Source: Oreohelix idahoensis
Lineage: Eukaryota; Mollusca; Gastropoda; Stylommatophora; Oreohelicidae
Assembly: GCA_024509875.1 (NCBI GenBank)
Contig: JAMPIV010004462.1
Coordinates: 837,531 to 901,530 of the forward strand
DNA length: 64,000 bases
Reading direction: 5' to 3'
The position numbers were made by a program, and so were the translations under genes. Every line of letters begins with the position of its first letter. Positions within the stretch are counted from its first letter, which is position 1. Of the stretch, positions 46,301 through 60,420 are shown piece after piece. The notes beneath the pieces were generated by a model, which worked only from the letters and a program-made list of their open reading frames with translations, was not told the origin of the DNA and ran no database searches.

Positions 46301-49300
46301 TTCTTGTTATTAGAATTTATTTTGTTGGGGAGTTGGCTATATAATGCGATGGTAGATTATTCAATTTATTTTTTCGAAACCGATGTCAGTCCTTAATTAT
46401 TCAATAATGAGTACACAATAGGATAAATGTATTGAAGTTGTCAACTTTGACTTTACTTGCGTGTGGGATTCTTGGTTAGGAAGGACTTGAGGTGCGGGGA
46501 ATGAGTATGTGAGAATCGTCTCTCTCTACTCTCCTCTACTCTCTCACTATCTCCTCTCTCATACACATCCTCTACTCTCTCACTCTCAACGTTCATGAAA
46601 GAGTACTGTGTTCAGATCAGCATCACAAAAACCTCAAGTAGTGTTTGTAGTGAATCGATGCATGTCTTCTGTTTAAATGATGTGCATGGACTTTGTCTCA
46701 TTAGTTCGTCATAGGATTCGATGTTATGGTGCGCAAGTTAAGTTATGAACAAGTACCTAGGAGAGATGATGCTAGCGGTAATTGAATTAACCATTGACGA
46801 GCTCTTCCATGGGAATCATTATTACTGTTTGCTCTTTAACGTTTCCTAATAATGTGTCTTATAACTTTCCAGAACAAAAGTTAGATTACGTATTTTAATT
46901 ACTCTTGGAAATTATCCATCTCTAATATAAAGTGTGTACATCATTTTAGGGGTCGACTGTATTCTTCTTTTTACTTACTAACTTATTTTACCTAAGAATG
47001 GTCCAGCACTCTTAATATAATAACTTGTCATATTTAGTTTCCAGTTTCAATTGAGTAGACTATAAATTTATGATCAATGATACTCTTATAAGCTTATAAA
47101 TATGTTAAATGTGTCTTTACAGGGGGGTGCGCAAAAATCTTGTGGTTAACAATAAGTACGGATCTTGCAATGTAGAGTGTACATGCTGTTGGAGTATTTC
47201 GGGTCAAAGTGAGATCTTTTTACAAGTACGGCCTGATGGTCCTGGTTGGGCTAAGTACATTCCCCTGTAATCTGTAAAATGACGAGGAGGTCTACAGTGT
47301 TCGACCAGAGGTGAGGCATGTCCGTTTAGGAGTTAGGTTCAAGCAAGAAGTACATTGATGTCGGCTGTTTTCCTGCGGTAGGGGAACACTATAAATAGCT
47401 GGGTCTTGAAAGATTACGACTAGTGGCAAATTATAATTGATCCAATCTCTTGGCGTGACCAGACTAGAATCTAATTTCCTAGGTGGGACTCAAGTTGTCC
47501 TTCAATGTGAAGAGGTCTTACCTTGATTATGCTAATATTGTATCACCAGGATGGGGAAATTGCAAAATCTGTCAAAGAACTAGAATTAAATGAGGTGTTA
47601 CATCGTACAGAGATTCATATGGTACCTTGATGCATAAATTCACGAAAAGTGAATTTATGAATAAAATTGTCCCTGTTGGTGCGGATGTGTGAAACTCCAA
47701 GTTAAACGTGACCTTTTTCTGAGTGTTTATTGCAAGCAACGTTATATTTAATTAGGTTAAACTCAGTATGGCACATCGTGTATGTACATGCTTATATGGT
47801 CGCACCTGTGCTAGTAGTTCTGGGTGTCTCACAGGTTTTGTAGATAGGGATAATTCGAATAGACTGATAGAAGTTGGTATTAGGTTCGCCTTTTTATCAT
47901 ACTTCCATAATGTAGCTAGGAGTGAAGGCAGGAGTTGTTGGGTGATTGTTGAGCAGATGGGACCAGGGTTATTAGTGTTCAACAAAAGGTTTATCTGTGG
48001 TTTCTCATTATCTGTATTCTAATTATGCCGATGAATTGATTTACATCGTTATCGCTTTCTCAAAAATGTAATTTCTTTCCGATGAGAGTATCACGGTATA
48101 GTGATAAGGGATTTGTTTATATCTGTCGTATCGAGGGCGGAGCCCATATTAATCTAGTGCTTAGTAAATGATTGTGTATCTAGAAAACACTTGTATATAT
48201 GGAGACCCGTTGCCATCTCATATTAGTTAACGAATGATTCTGACCTAACCCATGCAGAGCAAGAAGATAGAATCAAGTGTACTATTACTACAATGTCGTT
48301 GGGTTTAGTGCTTGGAGTTTTTCTCCACAGGTTGAACTCCAAATTATTTATCCTGAAACCGATTTACTCTTCGGGGACTTCTTGTTAATGGCTCCTTCCT
48401 GATGTTAATATAATGAATGGCAACTCTTAGATCATCACAATGATTTACCTATCCCCCTGAGGGATTTCAAGTGTGCATGTTTCCCAGAATTTTGACTCAC
48501 ATTTGTTCTGGCTAAGTTTACTGATTCCAGTTTAATAAAAGATCGAATTGTGGTCAGCTCATTCACAGAATTATGGTATGAATTAGTAATTGGTTTATTT
48601 CCTCTGGGTCCTTTTCATTCTAGTCCTGATTACCACATGTGTTCTTGGTTGGGTAGGAACAATAGCAAATCAAATTGTTACCGGTTTAGTACTTGATGGA
48701 GTAACAGCAATGTAATTGATCCATGAAAGTGCAATCAGGGGCGGGTATTGAGTCTCTAACTTGCCACTCGAATGAGTCATAATAGTGATGAATATTACCT
48801 CGCCAGAATAATCATCAGCAAAAAAACGACCTCTTTAAGCCTGAAATAGGGACTATATCTTGGGTCATTACCTCTGCGCCTCTTAAATTTCGGGGTTGGA
48901 TGAGGATATTTTCTGCTCAAAGGCATCCTCTTCCCTCGCGAGTTTGTATTAAGTCCTATAGATGGATTTTTCCGGCTAAATGCCTGGGGTAAGACATCAG
49001 GTTTTGTTGCACACGGGGGTCCGCATTGAGTTGCCATTGAAAAACATTTTAAGTGAGAGCTTGTTCCCGTGGTGGAAGAAGAGGGGCGTTCCCAATATCC
49101 CATATGGTTGTCCACTTTGATCAAATCAATTTTTCTTTTTTATTATCTAGGCCTAATTGTTCCGCTCCGAGGCGTGTCCAGGTCCTGGATCAATGTTCCC
49201 AGAACTTGTGGGTGTTCCCGGTCATGGTGTCTATGTGACAGGTCCTTTCTACAAAATTGCTCGAATGTCCTCCATCTGTCTTGTGGGCCAATTAATAATG

Positions 49301-50030
49301 TGTGAGCCCGATGCCTGTATGAAAGAATTTACCGAGATTTTCTCGGGGGAGAATGTCCCCATCTGGAGTTAGCATCACGATTTTTGGGGCTCCTTATTAC
49401 ACTGCCCTATATCATGTTAGGCAGTACCAGGCAGGGGGGAGGAGTGGGGGTGGATCTGAGCCCCCTGGGGACCTTTGATCTAAGCTCCAGTCTTCCGCTA
49501 TACAAGCAAACTTGTTTTTTCCAGGTAAAAATCATCCCTTGCCGTGGAGTTTGTATGACAGAGAGTGTTTGACAATATTCCTGGAAAACAAGGCCTTGAG
49601 TGTTATTTAAATTAAGAATATCCCCGGATGGTCGCTGTGCCTGTCCTCGATCTCGGTTCTGGAGTGGTATCGCAAACATAATAACCCTCGCTGCGCTCGT
49701 ACTTGAGGTCGACTCCTGAAACCTAGAAGGGGTTGCCATATACACAGGTTATCCTTCTGCATGGAACGTTCATGTCAAGATGATTGTCCAACTTGACGAA
49801 TGTCTACAAGAGCACGCTTTTGTTTAATCCTTGGTTGAAAGTTTTCTCATTTCCATCATATATTAGCCTTACATTCAACGAATTGTGGGAATTTAAATTT
49901 ATCTATTGTTCCACAGTACCGTAATTTCCTATGCAACATGGAGATGCAACCATAATTAGTTTTTGATCCCTAAGGGTCAAATTTTAAAATTAAAAAAGTT
50001 TCTTTGGTGCCCAGAAATATATCCCACAGT
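43301..50030. other. Long stretch without gene; poly-G tracts and CT-rich run
   Basis: No protein family was recognised with confidence. From about 45300 to 48200 the + strand is poor in C and rich in T and G. A CT-rich low-complexity run lies at 46519-46590. Parts of 48800-50030 may be the protease and integrase end of the degraded gag copy annotated next, but I could not align them convincingly. Confidence 0.4.
45300..45378 (+). repeat. Two poly-G tracts
   Basis: Runs of 23 G (45300-45322) and 20 G (45359-45378) separated by 36 bp. Each follows an AATTTTG-type lead-in, which suggests a local duplication or assembly repeat. G-quadruplex potential. Confidence 0.9.
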
Positions 50031-50039
50031 GTTTCTCTT

Positions 50040-51130
50040 TTTATTACCCTGTAGCCACTCATGCTTTGGAGCTGCTTGAGTATACGCTTTCAGCAACATT
50101 AAGCCACTTCACTCCAAGCCTCGGCTTGTCCAACCTTGTTCCAAGAGAAAAGACTATCTCAGGGTCTTGGAGCCGTGGACTCCTCTTAAGTATAGTCTCT
50201 ACGTAAGAGAGGGACCATTTCCCTTTTGAAGATCTTGGGGTATTTTCCCCCAGAGAAAGTGGTCTCATTTCTCGGGGGCAAAGTAAGTCTCATATATTCG
50301 AGCTGTCAGAGGTTAGTGGGAGGTACGAAACTGTGTAGATATGTATCGGGTACTCGGGAACGCGGTGACATATACTAAAGCATTCCAAAATTTTTTGCGC
50401 TTAAACAATTCATGCATGATCTATTATCATAGTCTGTGAAGGTAACACGAAGAGCCTGCATATATCTTCATAGATTATTCGTCCTGATCACCGTCGAGCT
50501 CATTTTTGCAAAAATCTTCAAAATCATCCCCCGAGCTAAGGGTCCCTTGAGATAACTTTAATCTCCACCTCTTATGCTCGTCTGACAATGGGGGTGGGGG
50601 AGGACCATATGTGCGAGATCTAATAAGTACATGGAGGTGGGGACCGGTATTAATAGATGATGCTCACAAATAATCATGGTCGGTCACTTTCTCAACGAAA
50701 ATGATTGCTAGGAAGCTCTAAAATAAAATTCATGTGGGTAGCTGATAGGTTGCTTCCTTCCCTTTCTAGCGGGTGGCATCAGGAGGCAAAGTTTACAGTT
50801 ACCGATTTTCGAGGAGCATGGGGCCTTGGGGGAAACGGTCAAATGGGTAACTCCCTATAATAACCCCCGTGAACACAAGGTTCCCTATTGTAATCTCTTA
50901 TCTACTGCTGCTTCCCTTTCAGTGCAGTCTAATGAGTCGACTTGTCGTTCCCTTTCTGCAGCTAATTTCTCTTTTCTCTTGGCCTCTTTGCTGGCAGCTT
51001 AGATGTTCTTCTCTCTTTGTGGCCCTTTTCTGCAAGCCCATTGTCTTCTAGTTTCCTGCGGGGGGTTCCCAATTCTTTGCCGTGCTTTAGTTACTGAGGC
51101 CTCGAATCTGCACAGCAAACCTGCTCTTAA
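50040..51130 (-). pseudogene. Heavily degraded second copy of the LTR-element gag
   Basis: Compared on the + strand with 4830-5640 of the LTR element, the order and many words agree: CCTTGTTCCA.GAGAAA, GGAGCC.TGGACTC, AAGATCTTGGG, CCCCAGAG. Later come CGAGCTCATTTTTG / TGCTCATTTTGG, CCTTGAGATAACTT / CCTTGGGATAACTT, and the CT-rich coiled-coil part (CTGCTTCCCTTTC) at 50900-51050. Substitutions and indels are far more frequent than between the two LTRs of the intact element. No frame survives. Confidence 0.6.
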
Positions 51131-51399
51131 ATTCAATTTCAGCCTCTGGGGGTAAGATATTTCTAAAGTGTCGGCCGTCGTTTTTTTTAACCTAAACTTC
51201 GTTTGGAGTCTTCCCCGGTTTCAATAAATTTTTGTTCACATTCCAGTAGTGACATTAGGCAACCATAACTTTGCGGCATCTAAATCCTAGGACACGTTTT
51301 GAGCAGTTCCGTGAACGAGCAAAGCATATCGAAACTTTGGTGCTAGGTCCGGTCCAATGGACTATCAAGTAGAGTTTAAATAAAAATCAAACTAAGAAC

Positions 51400-54300
51400 A
51401 ATTCAAACTCTAAATATATATCTAGGGAAGGGTACAACTACGATGCACCGATAGCACAAGGACCTAAATTAATATCCACAGCCGCCAGGAAAAATCCTAT
51501 TAATTCAAGAAATTCCCGTGAAGTGAATTAACCGGCCCGAATAATAGAGTATTAATAATTAGGGAATAGATTCAATTAATCCTGCCCGGACGTACCCGCC
51601 TCCCACACACAATGTGTATCCTATGTAATAAAAACCGCCCCTCTACAGACGGGTTCCAACTATACCAGTTCGGCAACCATCCTCACCTCATATCCTTACA
51701 CGACACAGCACACCACCTCTACATTTGATACAATGTCAGCACACGACCCAGTAGGTCCAATCATTCCGTGTTCCACATACACCCACCATCTTACGCTCAA
51801 AATAATACATGGTCCACATGATAATCCACCGTAAATAGAGAGCACTGTACATAATACATGCATGGCATTATACCTACACATGACCCCCCCCTCTCGCGGC
51901 TGCACCCCCCAAACCATAACAGGTATCCCCCGCCCCAGATCCCCCCGCATATCCGCCCGGGGTCGTGATCACGCAAGCCAAACAACACTACAGCAATTAA
52001 ACCCGCGTCTACGGTACAACGACATGAATCTACCCATCAACATCCCAAAACCCGCACCCCGCCATTACTTTGTAAACTGCTATATCATTACCATCACGGA
52101 TTACACGAGATGACCCATTCAGATTCAAATACACAAGTATTCCCCAGTCGTCCTTCAACCTCCCCCGACCCTAAAACCAATCCCACAAACATCATACCCC
52201 GGTTCCAAAACTACTCACGTCATCCACAGTACTAGTGCCCATATCAAAAGACCATGCTACACGGCACATATATAGCCTATTATATCGACTACCACAGTCT
52301 TACGCAGCCATTTTTTTTGTAATAATATATAACGACGTTCACATAATACAAATGACCCACCATATACTAACCCACTAAATACAGACAGATTCCCATCTAC
52401 ATTTCTCGATAACACGGGGTTTGAAAACCATCAGCAACACAACACCAAAATAAAAACCCCACAAACCTTGACCAATACGAAAACGTGCCCAGTACGCCAA
52501 AACTCATTTTACCCACCAGAAATCGCCGACTGGCCAGGTCCACTCCACGGGACAACAGTTCATAATCCAGTCATGAAAACGTTCACCATCGATTAACTAT
52601 ACCCGGTGGGAGTCAACCACATCCTGCTCAGGTCTCCCCCGGGACCCCAGTAAAATCGACAACGATTCGCTCACGGGATTACATCAGTCCGCCCTCTAGT
52701 CCTATCATCACCGTCAATGAGATCACTAGCACCAGGGTGCTTGCATCAATAACGATAAGTGTACCACATGTCCCTGAAAACAAGAAAGGATTTACCTTCA
52801 ACAACCATAACAAATTATAGACACTGCTAGTTCTAAAGTCTAACCTGTGAGCATCAATAACAACACAATACGTAATTGAGTTCGTCGAGCGTTAGTCAAC
52901 ATACACACTTCAATCTGAAATACATGTATCCCATTATACTTCCCGATCCCTAAATGGTTACAGTACGTCCTCTGCAATTCCAGCATGTAATTCTGTCTGA
53001 AAGCAATAATCTAGGTGTCAGTGTAACTGTTTGTGCCATTCCCATGCCGTTTTACTTACCCTGTTTCCTCCTGACACCTTCTGTTCAGTGAGAGCTGGAG
53101 CAATTAGAAGTCCTTTTTACATCGATGTTTGCAAACTTGGAACTTTCACATATATACAGCATAAATTTAACTAGAGTTTACATTCAAAAATCAATAAAAG
53201 ATATTGAATAGTCTTTCCAAGCCTTGACCTTACAATACATTAGAAATAAAAAACAGTTTCGTTGACTGTGTGCACAAGGATAAAGGCACAAACTCCGAAC
53301 TGTGTCCGATTATAGGGCCAGTCAAGACAAAGACTCACACACAAAAACACGTTGTTCTCCACAACTGCTTCGACTAAGGTGTTATAGTATACAAGAATAG
53401 TGGAATGAACATAAGCACTGAATCAAGTTATATATCTGCGGGTATCACTGTAGCCCGCAAAGCCACCACTTCTCGCACATCTTTTCAAAAGTACCCCCGG
53501 GGGGGCCGGTCCCCTTTCGTAGGTTGACGTTTCCCCTCATAACAACGCAAAATGAGTAATTTATAGTTTGAAGGCGCCGACCATCGTGTTTTAGACCAAA
53601 AATATATAAATGCTCACGCAAACAATTAATGGTGAAGTTAACAAGTTTAGGACATATTTATCCGAAATCTTAATGTTAAAAAATCAAACATCGAAGATAA
53701 AAAAAATTTAAGAGCAAAATTTATAACATGCAGTCACTTCAGTCCCCGGACTATTTTATTTAATTAATCACCAGAACCAAACCAGACCCCACTAGCACAA
53801 AATTGCTAATCTCTAAAGAAATACCAACAAACAAGATGGATACAGCTAATCCCGTAGAGGTTAACCCAAATAAAACAAAATATTAAAAGAGGCTAAGTTA
53901 GCTATCGTTCAAAATATTCAAGATTACCCTTTCTTCTTTAAGCCTGGACCAGATTCGAAGGATTGTGCAAGACCTGGGGTGACTGGAAATGTTTTCGAGA
54001 GGACTTAAACGCCATCTAATGTAATCCGTTTCTAATAGAGGCTTTTTTTGAGATCAAGGGATATATTAAAACCTACTACCGATCTTGAAGGTTTATGATA
54101 AAAGAAGCGAATCCGCTGTCCCCGTACTGACCCCTCCCCTATAAAGTGGAGTCACATAGTCCAAGAGGCGGCAAACCACCCTTCCCACTGTTCTTATCCA
54201 CTTACGGTCCTTACCAAATATATCACCTTTCTTTTAAATTTATTAATTCCCTACCATACTCTTCTGAACTCCTATTTAAAATATAATGCCAAGAGCTTAA

Positions 54301-56070
54301 CCAAGGTATAAAACATGGTCCCAGGCGCCATCAATACTAAAATTAGTCCATCTGAATTCTGTAAAATGGACAATAAGACGGTCGTATTAAGGATAACACG
54401 ACTTCATAACCACCAGAACTGCCACAGTAACTAGCATACTATGCCCTAAACGACCTGTTAACCAAAACTTCTCTATATTATGGGCCATCACAATGAAAAA
54501 ACATGTTCGTGTCTTAACTATGCCACTACCGCAGATATAATCACATGAGTAGAATGAGTGCCAAAACGGCAATGTATAGAATATCCTATTGATCATATGC
54601 AAATACACAGGACTAAAATGTAATACGGTCTTACAAATAGAGCATACTGAAGTCAAAAAAACAAGAGGGTGAATTTCTGAGTACATACCATTTGTGACAG
54701 TCACTTGTTATTTTAATACCAATTATGCTACACTACGCTATCTTTATATAGATAATTTGATTATGTTCAGTTGCTGTATATAATAATTAACCCTCGTGAT
54801 GATTAATATTATAATATAATGCGTGAGGATTAAGAGATATTATCACAGACAAAGAAGGATAATTCACCTCTGGTCTTACACACCGAGTTGTGGCCTGAAC
54901 TCATTTGACATATGGTTTTTGCCGAGTCTGCTACAGTTCGGACATAATTTCTCCTGTGCAGGATACATGGTTTGTAGATAGCGACTGTATAGCATGAAAC
55001 ATCATAGGTGATCAGTGAAATGTTCGTTTATTTGCACTTGCCAAACAGGGGGAGGACCGCACCTGTTGTGTGTCTTATCATGGACCACAGTCCGAAACGG
55101 CCGTTTTTTACCTCGTTTCTCAGACCTATAAACAATATCAGGGATCTCGACAACAGAAAATACTCCCGGCGTGCCTTATTTCCCAGCTAGCATGGACAGA
55201 GAGAGTACGCAACGTTACATATCTACATGAACAACACCTGGGCTTATTCCGGGTGCTAATAAAAAGAAACCATCATGGACCCAGGAATATTCCTTCCCCC
55301 CCACCCCAAATTGATCCAAAGCTCTGACCATTAAACCCCACCCCACGCTTCCCCACAGCAGGCCCACACTCGTTCGATATCTCCCCCCTAAAAAACCCCC
55401 TTTAAGTAAACCATAAAAACCACTACTCGTACGCGCAGGTCCTCAACCAAACAACAAGCACGGCACGTCCAGCATATCCAACTCAGAACTCTTTTACAGG
55501 ATCACGGAAATTAAGTGTGATAGCAATAATAAATGAACGTCCAGTTGAAAACAGCCATGGAAACGGCCCTCGTACACCAGCACCAACAACACACATTAGA
55601 ACCTGGTGGCTCGAAAAAATAACATGCCCATGTAAAGTGCCTTAAATTTTGGACAACAAACTTGTTGACTACCAACAATTCATGTAGCAGCAATATATTC
55701 AAAGATATTGTGTTTTTTCACGGACAATAAATTGCTAAGTGGAGAACTTAGAAAAGATTGTGAAAAATAAAGCGTGTACATATTTCACCAGTAAGCAAGT
55801 AACAAAGAAAAAAACGCAAACACGCGGTAGCTGAAAAAGCCGTTGTCCCAGGCACTCCCAATATAACCAGCCGCGTACCTCACCCCCCCCCTCCCAATAT
55901 CAGCTTTATAGGAACCCACCAGATACACCAACCGGAATAAAACCAACTAACTGTGTTCCTACCCAACACCGCTACCTCTAAACACCCCACACAGCCCATC
56001 CATACGCTCGTTTGGACCTCAGAAAATTTTTAGAACAGAGAAACAACTTATCACTCCCAGTCCCCCCCCT
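51400..56070. other. A+C-rich, G-poor stretch without recognisable features
   Basis: Long runs of sequence with very few G on the + strand (for example 51600-52700 and 55280-56070) and no coding motif on either strand. It contrasts with the C-poor 45.3-48.2 kb. It could be LTR or flank of the degraded element, a low-quality assembly segment, or an unrelated repeat. Confidence 0.4.
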
Positions 56071-59000
56071 CGCCATCAACAGTTAGCTCTAAGTGCGTCA
56101 ATTCTCCGCTTGAACTGTCGTCGAAGTGTAATAGATAGCAATGACGGCTCATTTTTAGCATTGTGGTCTGGAGTCAAAGAGTAAGAGCAATCTTTTAATA
56201 TTATATGAACTACACAACCAACATCAGTAGTGACATTCATTTTACAATGGTCTGAATAAGTTGGCAAACATTTATGAAACCCCTTGAATGATATTTATTT
56301 CGTGTTCTGTTTTTAGGAATTTTGCCACTTTTAACAAGTATCCCGTTTTTTACATGTGTGTGCCTGAAAGCATTTGGGGGGTTTGGATATTCAATTTCAG
56401 ATTATTCTTTATCCGCTACACTGAAATAGCTATTTTAAACAGCGTGAAGTATCCACACAATCATTCTTGGTTCGTGGCTTTACTGCATACAGGGCAAAAT
56501 CTTGAAGGAATAGTGTTAGGATTTGTGCAATGAGGGACAAGGAAGATTGGCAAGCTTTATATGAAACAAATTTAATTACAGTGGACAAATCACATTTTTG
56601 CAGATATGTTTGTGGTGTCGTGTCAAAACTACAGGCTTTAGCCCCCTGCTAGGTGCCCTACCTTCAGTTTTAGCGTCCAATGCAGCTTAAATGAGGCAAA
56701 TAATATTATGATATCAGACAATTAAGATAAAAACCAAGCATAACTTTCTTTTGGGCCTTACTTTGATGGAAGCCCTTTGCAGAAATAGCAAAACAAATAC
56801 AAAGGATTATGGTGGGACGAGAGATGACTACGAATGTGCTGGCTGATTCAATATATAAGTACTCTTGGTTAGATTATGTCTTAAAAAATTATCTCTATAC
56901 GATACAGTGGTAATAGCTGGAACATGGTTGGAGTTTTTTGTCTTATTGCTCATCATTATACGTGCTTGTTGTCATAGGATGCACAAACCCACAAGGAAAC
57001 TTGTGTCTTCCTACAGAGCTAAACATCTTCAATAGCAAGAAGTTACAATGTGATGTAAAGAGCTTCAATCAGTATGACTATCTAAGTCTTCACATTCTTT
57101 TCCCCCGCAATTTTTTAATTAAAAATTGTTTGGAAAATAAGGCTGTTCAAGGAAGATAAGTGAAATATGTCGTAAGAAGCATTGTCAAGAGGCCAATAAA
57201 AATTTGTTGATAATATATCCTGTTTTTTTAACCTTTGATATTTTCCCCAGCTATGAATTTTTAGAACCTTAATGTTAGGTTGTTCACAATCGCGATAATT
57301 TTTTTGTAATATAACTAAGTATTTATTGAGATGTATTTTCTAATTATCCATGTAACAAGATGGTGACTGTGATGGCATAGATTTGGGTGAAAGAAAAAGA
57401 TATAAGGATATTACATCTAAGACATGTTTTTGATTAGTCCAGTAGTAGTGAGTAAGGGGGGACCAAGATTCCATACCCGGTGATATAGCCCAACACACCT
57501 GAAATATTATAGTAGTGGCAACATTCTATTAATGTAATATGGTTATCAGTAAGGCAAGGACATCAGAACCTTGATCAACACTGCCGTGTTTCTTGGGGAA
57601 CAATAGCTGTGAAACCCAAGAGAAGATTAAACTATACTGATGCAGTCCAGATACTCGTGGGCAAGTGGTAGTGTCAAAGTTAGTCCTGTCCGCAAGTTCC
57701 GATGACCATACTGACGTGAATGGGGCTCCCCTCGATCCTGACAAAACATTAGCTCACCCTCCTGTACCCACTCACGTTCGCATTAGTGCCCTCCCTCATC
57801 TCAATCTACTATACCCTAAAACCCTCAGACCAATCACTGCCCTAATCCCACCCCGGCCAGCCCAGCCAAGTCCTCTGCATAGTTCTTTGAATTCTCGAAT
57901 CCCGAACTTGTGCTAGTCTGCACGTATCGCGGTACCGTACAAGGTTGCAGAGCTTGCAAGATGTAAACATCCAGAAGAGCAGACAGCCTGAAACGCGGCA
58001 GTAGACCCAAGCAAAAAGGACCTTGTTAAAAAAAACCGTTTGCACATGAAGCAAACATTTCCCTTCCCACGGACTGACCACTGAGTGATCTCTCTCCATT
58101 TCCAGGGCCCGCTCGCATGGGCGGTGCACATCAGTCACCTTCGTACCCATAGACTAACCTAACATATTCCTAAATAATTGGATGAACAGAGTGGTCTTCA
58201 TCACCCGTGATGGACGAACAACATTGTTTCATAATAGTGTATTTTGATTATCTTTTGATGGATGAAGTCAAGTGCAGTGATGAGTTTGTGTACGAGTTTC
58301 CTGTATTCTTTTCATTTTATAACAAGAGACATTTAAATCAAAACCATGAGTATGTCAAAAATCCACTTGGGAGATCCTACCTACCCGCACCAGTTTACTA
58401 CCCATATCCTCTTCAGTGCTCCATCCGTCCACGAATTTTTCCAGGTTCCATTGAAGTTAAGTGGTGTATCACAGAAAAAAAATCGGTGGCATCCGCCAAC
58501 AAGCAATTGAACTAAGGACAATTCCCAACGAATAATGTAGCCAACAATCTAACATCAAGCTAGTACTTGGTAAATTTACCTCACACGGTACTAAGGAACG
58601 ATTCCAGTTGGTCAAAGAAACTGAGGCGCCAGTGCAATCAACATAATAATAGCAGAAATCAATATGCGAGGTACTGTATAATACTGAAATAAAAGTGCTC
58701 GAAACATGAATAAATCTCAAAAGTCAACAACCAAATCCCAGGTCATAAGTATGATGAGACCAATCCCTTCGCTGCAAAAGGAATTCAAACCATGGTAACC
58801 CACTCAACCCCGGGGGCTATTATTGTTACACAGTTCAGTCTGCAAGACAACGCGCTGTACCTATTACCCAGTATATTAAATCCATTGACCTACGCAAGCA
58901 AGGACATTCGATGTTAAGGTACCAGACGAATTAGGTCAATAACCCTTGATCCCACCGCCACGGGTAACATCCCCATCTCAACCACATCCATTGGCTGATT

Positions 59001-59330
59001 GCCAGTACCGATTAAATTCCGTAGAACAGGTGAAGTCGCGGCGGCAAAAGTGCCAGATACAGCGAGGTAAAACCACCATAAAAAGACGAAGGACCCCCTA
59101 GCATGAGAGATGTAGCAGACATCTGAGAGGACACGAATGAAAGAGGGTATGTATCATGGAATTGCACTGAGGGAGAGGCAGACGAAATTTACAAGATGAC
59201 CAGGAAGAAAATATATCCAAAAGTGTCAAGATAGTGAGAAAGGCCAGGGTAGAACATTGGATAAACAACCATCAGTGTCATCAATATCCTTGGCAAGAAC
59301 TTGCATCAGGATCCTTAGGTGGCGGAGCGG
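56071..59330. other. No recognisable gene
   Basis: Frames such as 56288-56533 and 58207-58515 lack known domains. Composition returns to ordinary AT-rich intronic sequence. Confidence 0.4.
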
Positions 59331-60150
59331 AAAAAGCAAGAGCTGGAGATTAATCAGCTGATAAGTGATTCATGTGGTGGTATGGTTGAACGGCCATTGT
59401 GTACACATGATGACGTTCTGTGGTTGATGGGGGCATCACATCTGGCGAGTAAATTAAAGGGCAGGGTCGTTGCGTGAACAGAAGTAGAGCACTACCATGA
59501 CAACAAACTTCCAGCACGAGAATGGACTTGGTTAGACGGCAGTAGTTACTGCAAGCACTGAGGTGGCTGTTCTGAAACATGTCCATCAACAAGGGCATTA
59601 ATAGTTTTGCACTTGTCGACTCTCAAGCCAATGTTTCATCAGAAAAGATTCAGGAATGGATTGGCTGCAGGCAGGAATGTAAAGACCATCAATTAGAATC
59701 CTCAAATGTCTTCATGAACTATGTGATTGGATCTACTGTACTGGTCCATGGCAGGGAGGTACTGTGGCAATGGAGGAGAGCTTACTGACTTGGCCTCGGA
59801 GAGCAACCCATATGTGGGACAATGGACCATGGATAAGGGAGAAGATACTAAAGGGCGAATTTAAATGATCGCCTGCTTGGTATAGATGGACACTGCAGTT
59901 GGATGAGAATCAACAAGGGCTGAGACTGAGTTGGAGTTTTTTTCGGCATCAAACATAGGACTAGGAAGAGATGGACGGGGAGAGAGGATCGAGCATACGT
60001 TTTTTGCATGTATCAACCGAGCGTGCTAAGGGTACAAATTAGCATTTCATGAGACTCTTTGACACTATGCTTGGAGACTTGCTGAAGGAGACTGAGCACC
60101 TATGGGTTTGCCCAGAGGGCAGCGAAGTTGATTCTGATCAACAATAACAC
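59331..60150 (+). pseudogene. Old non-LTR family D copy (RNase H region and 3' end)
   Basis: Collinear with 17990-18670. AAGCAAGAGCTGGAGATTAA / AAGCAGAACTGAAAATTAA lies near 59335, TGAACATGATGACG-like words near 59400, the region of the RNase H C-terminal motif near 59740, and GGAGACTGAGCACCTATGGG near 60090. Strongly diverged, with no frame. Confidence 0.6.
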
Positions 60151-60234
60151 CAGTGTGGGACTAAAGGAAATAAAAGGACATATACCAGTGAAACAAGAAT
60201 GAACACAGTCGTGTTGCAGGGCACACATTCAGGA

Positions 60235-60420
60235 AACCTGCTAATAGCATGAAAAGGCAACCCTTCTTTTTGAATCCCCAGTGGTAAAAGAAATGAAAGC
60301 AAGTTCAAAAATATAGGGAGAAGAGACCTAGCACATGGTAAGAACTTGAATGACGCAAGACAGGAGACTTTTCATGAAATAATCAAAGACTTATGCTCTG
60401 CATGAATCTGCAAAGTAACG
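60235..60420 (+). pseudogene. C-terminal scrap of a family E-like non-LTR element
   Basis: PANSMKRQPFFLNPQW-like codons, then a Lys/Arg-rich run and CATGGTAAGAACTTGAATGA, matching the end block at about 40445-40620. No tail was identified. Confidence 0.5.

Noticed and set aside
43301..50030. Short frames such as 44056-44262, 44523-44795 and 48795-49124 as genes
   Set aside because: No domain, no splice context and a composition like chance frames. Part may be decayed LTR element.
51400..56070. Mitochondrial or other organelle insert because of strand bias
   Set aside because: No conserved organelle gene, rRNA or tRNA is recognisable in either direction.
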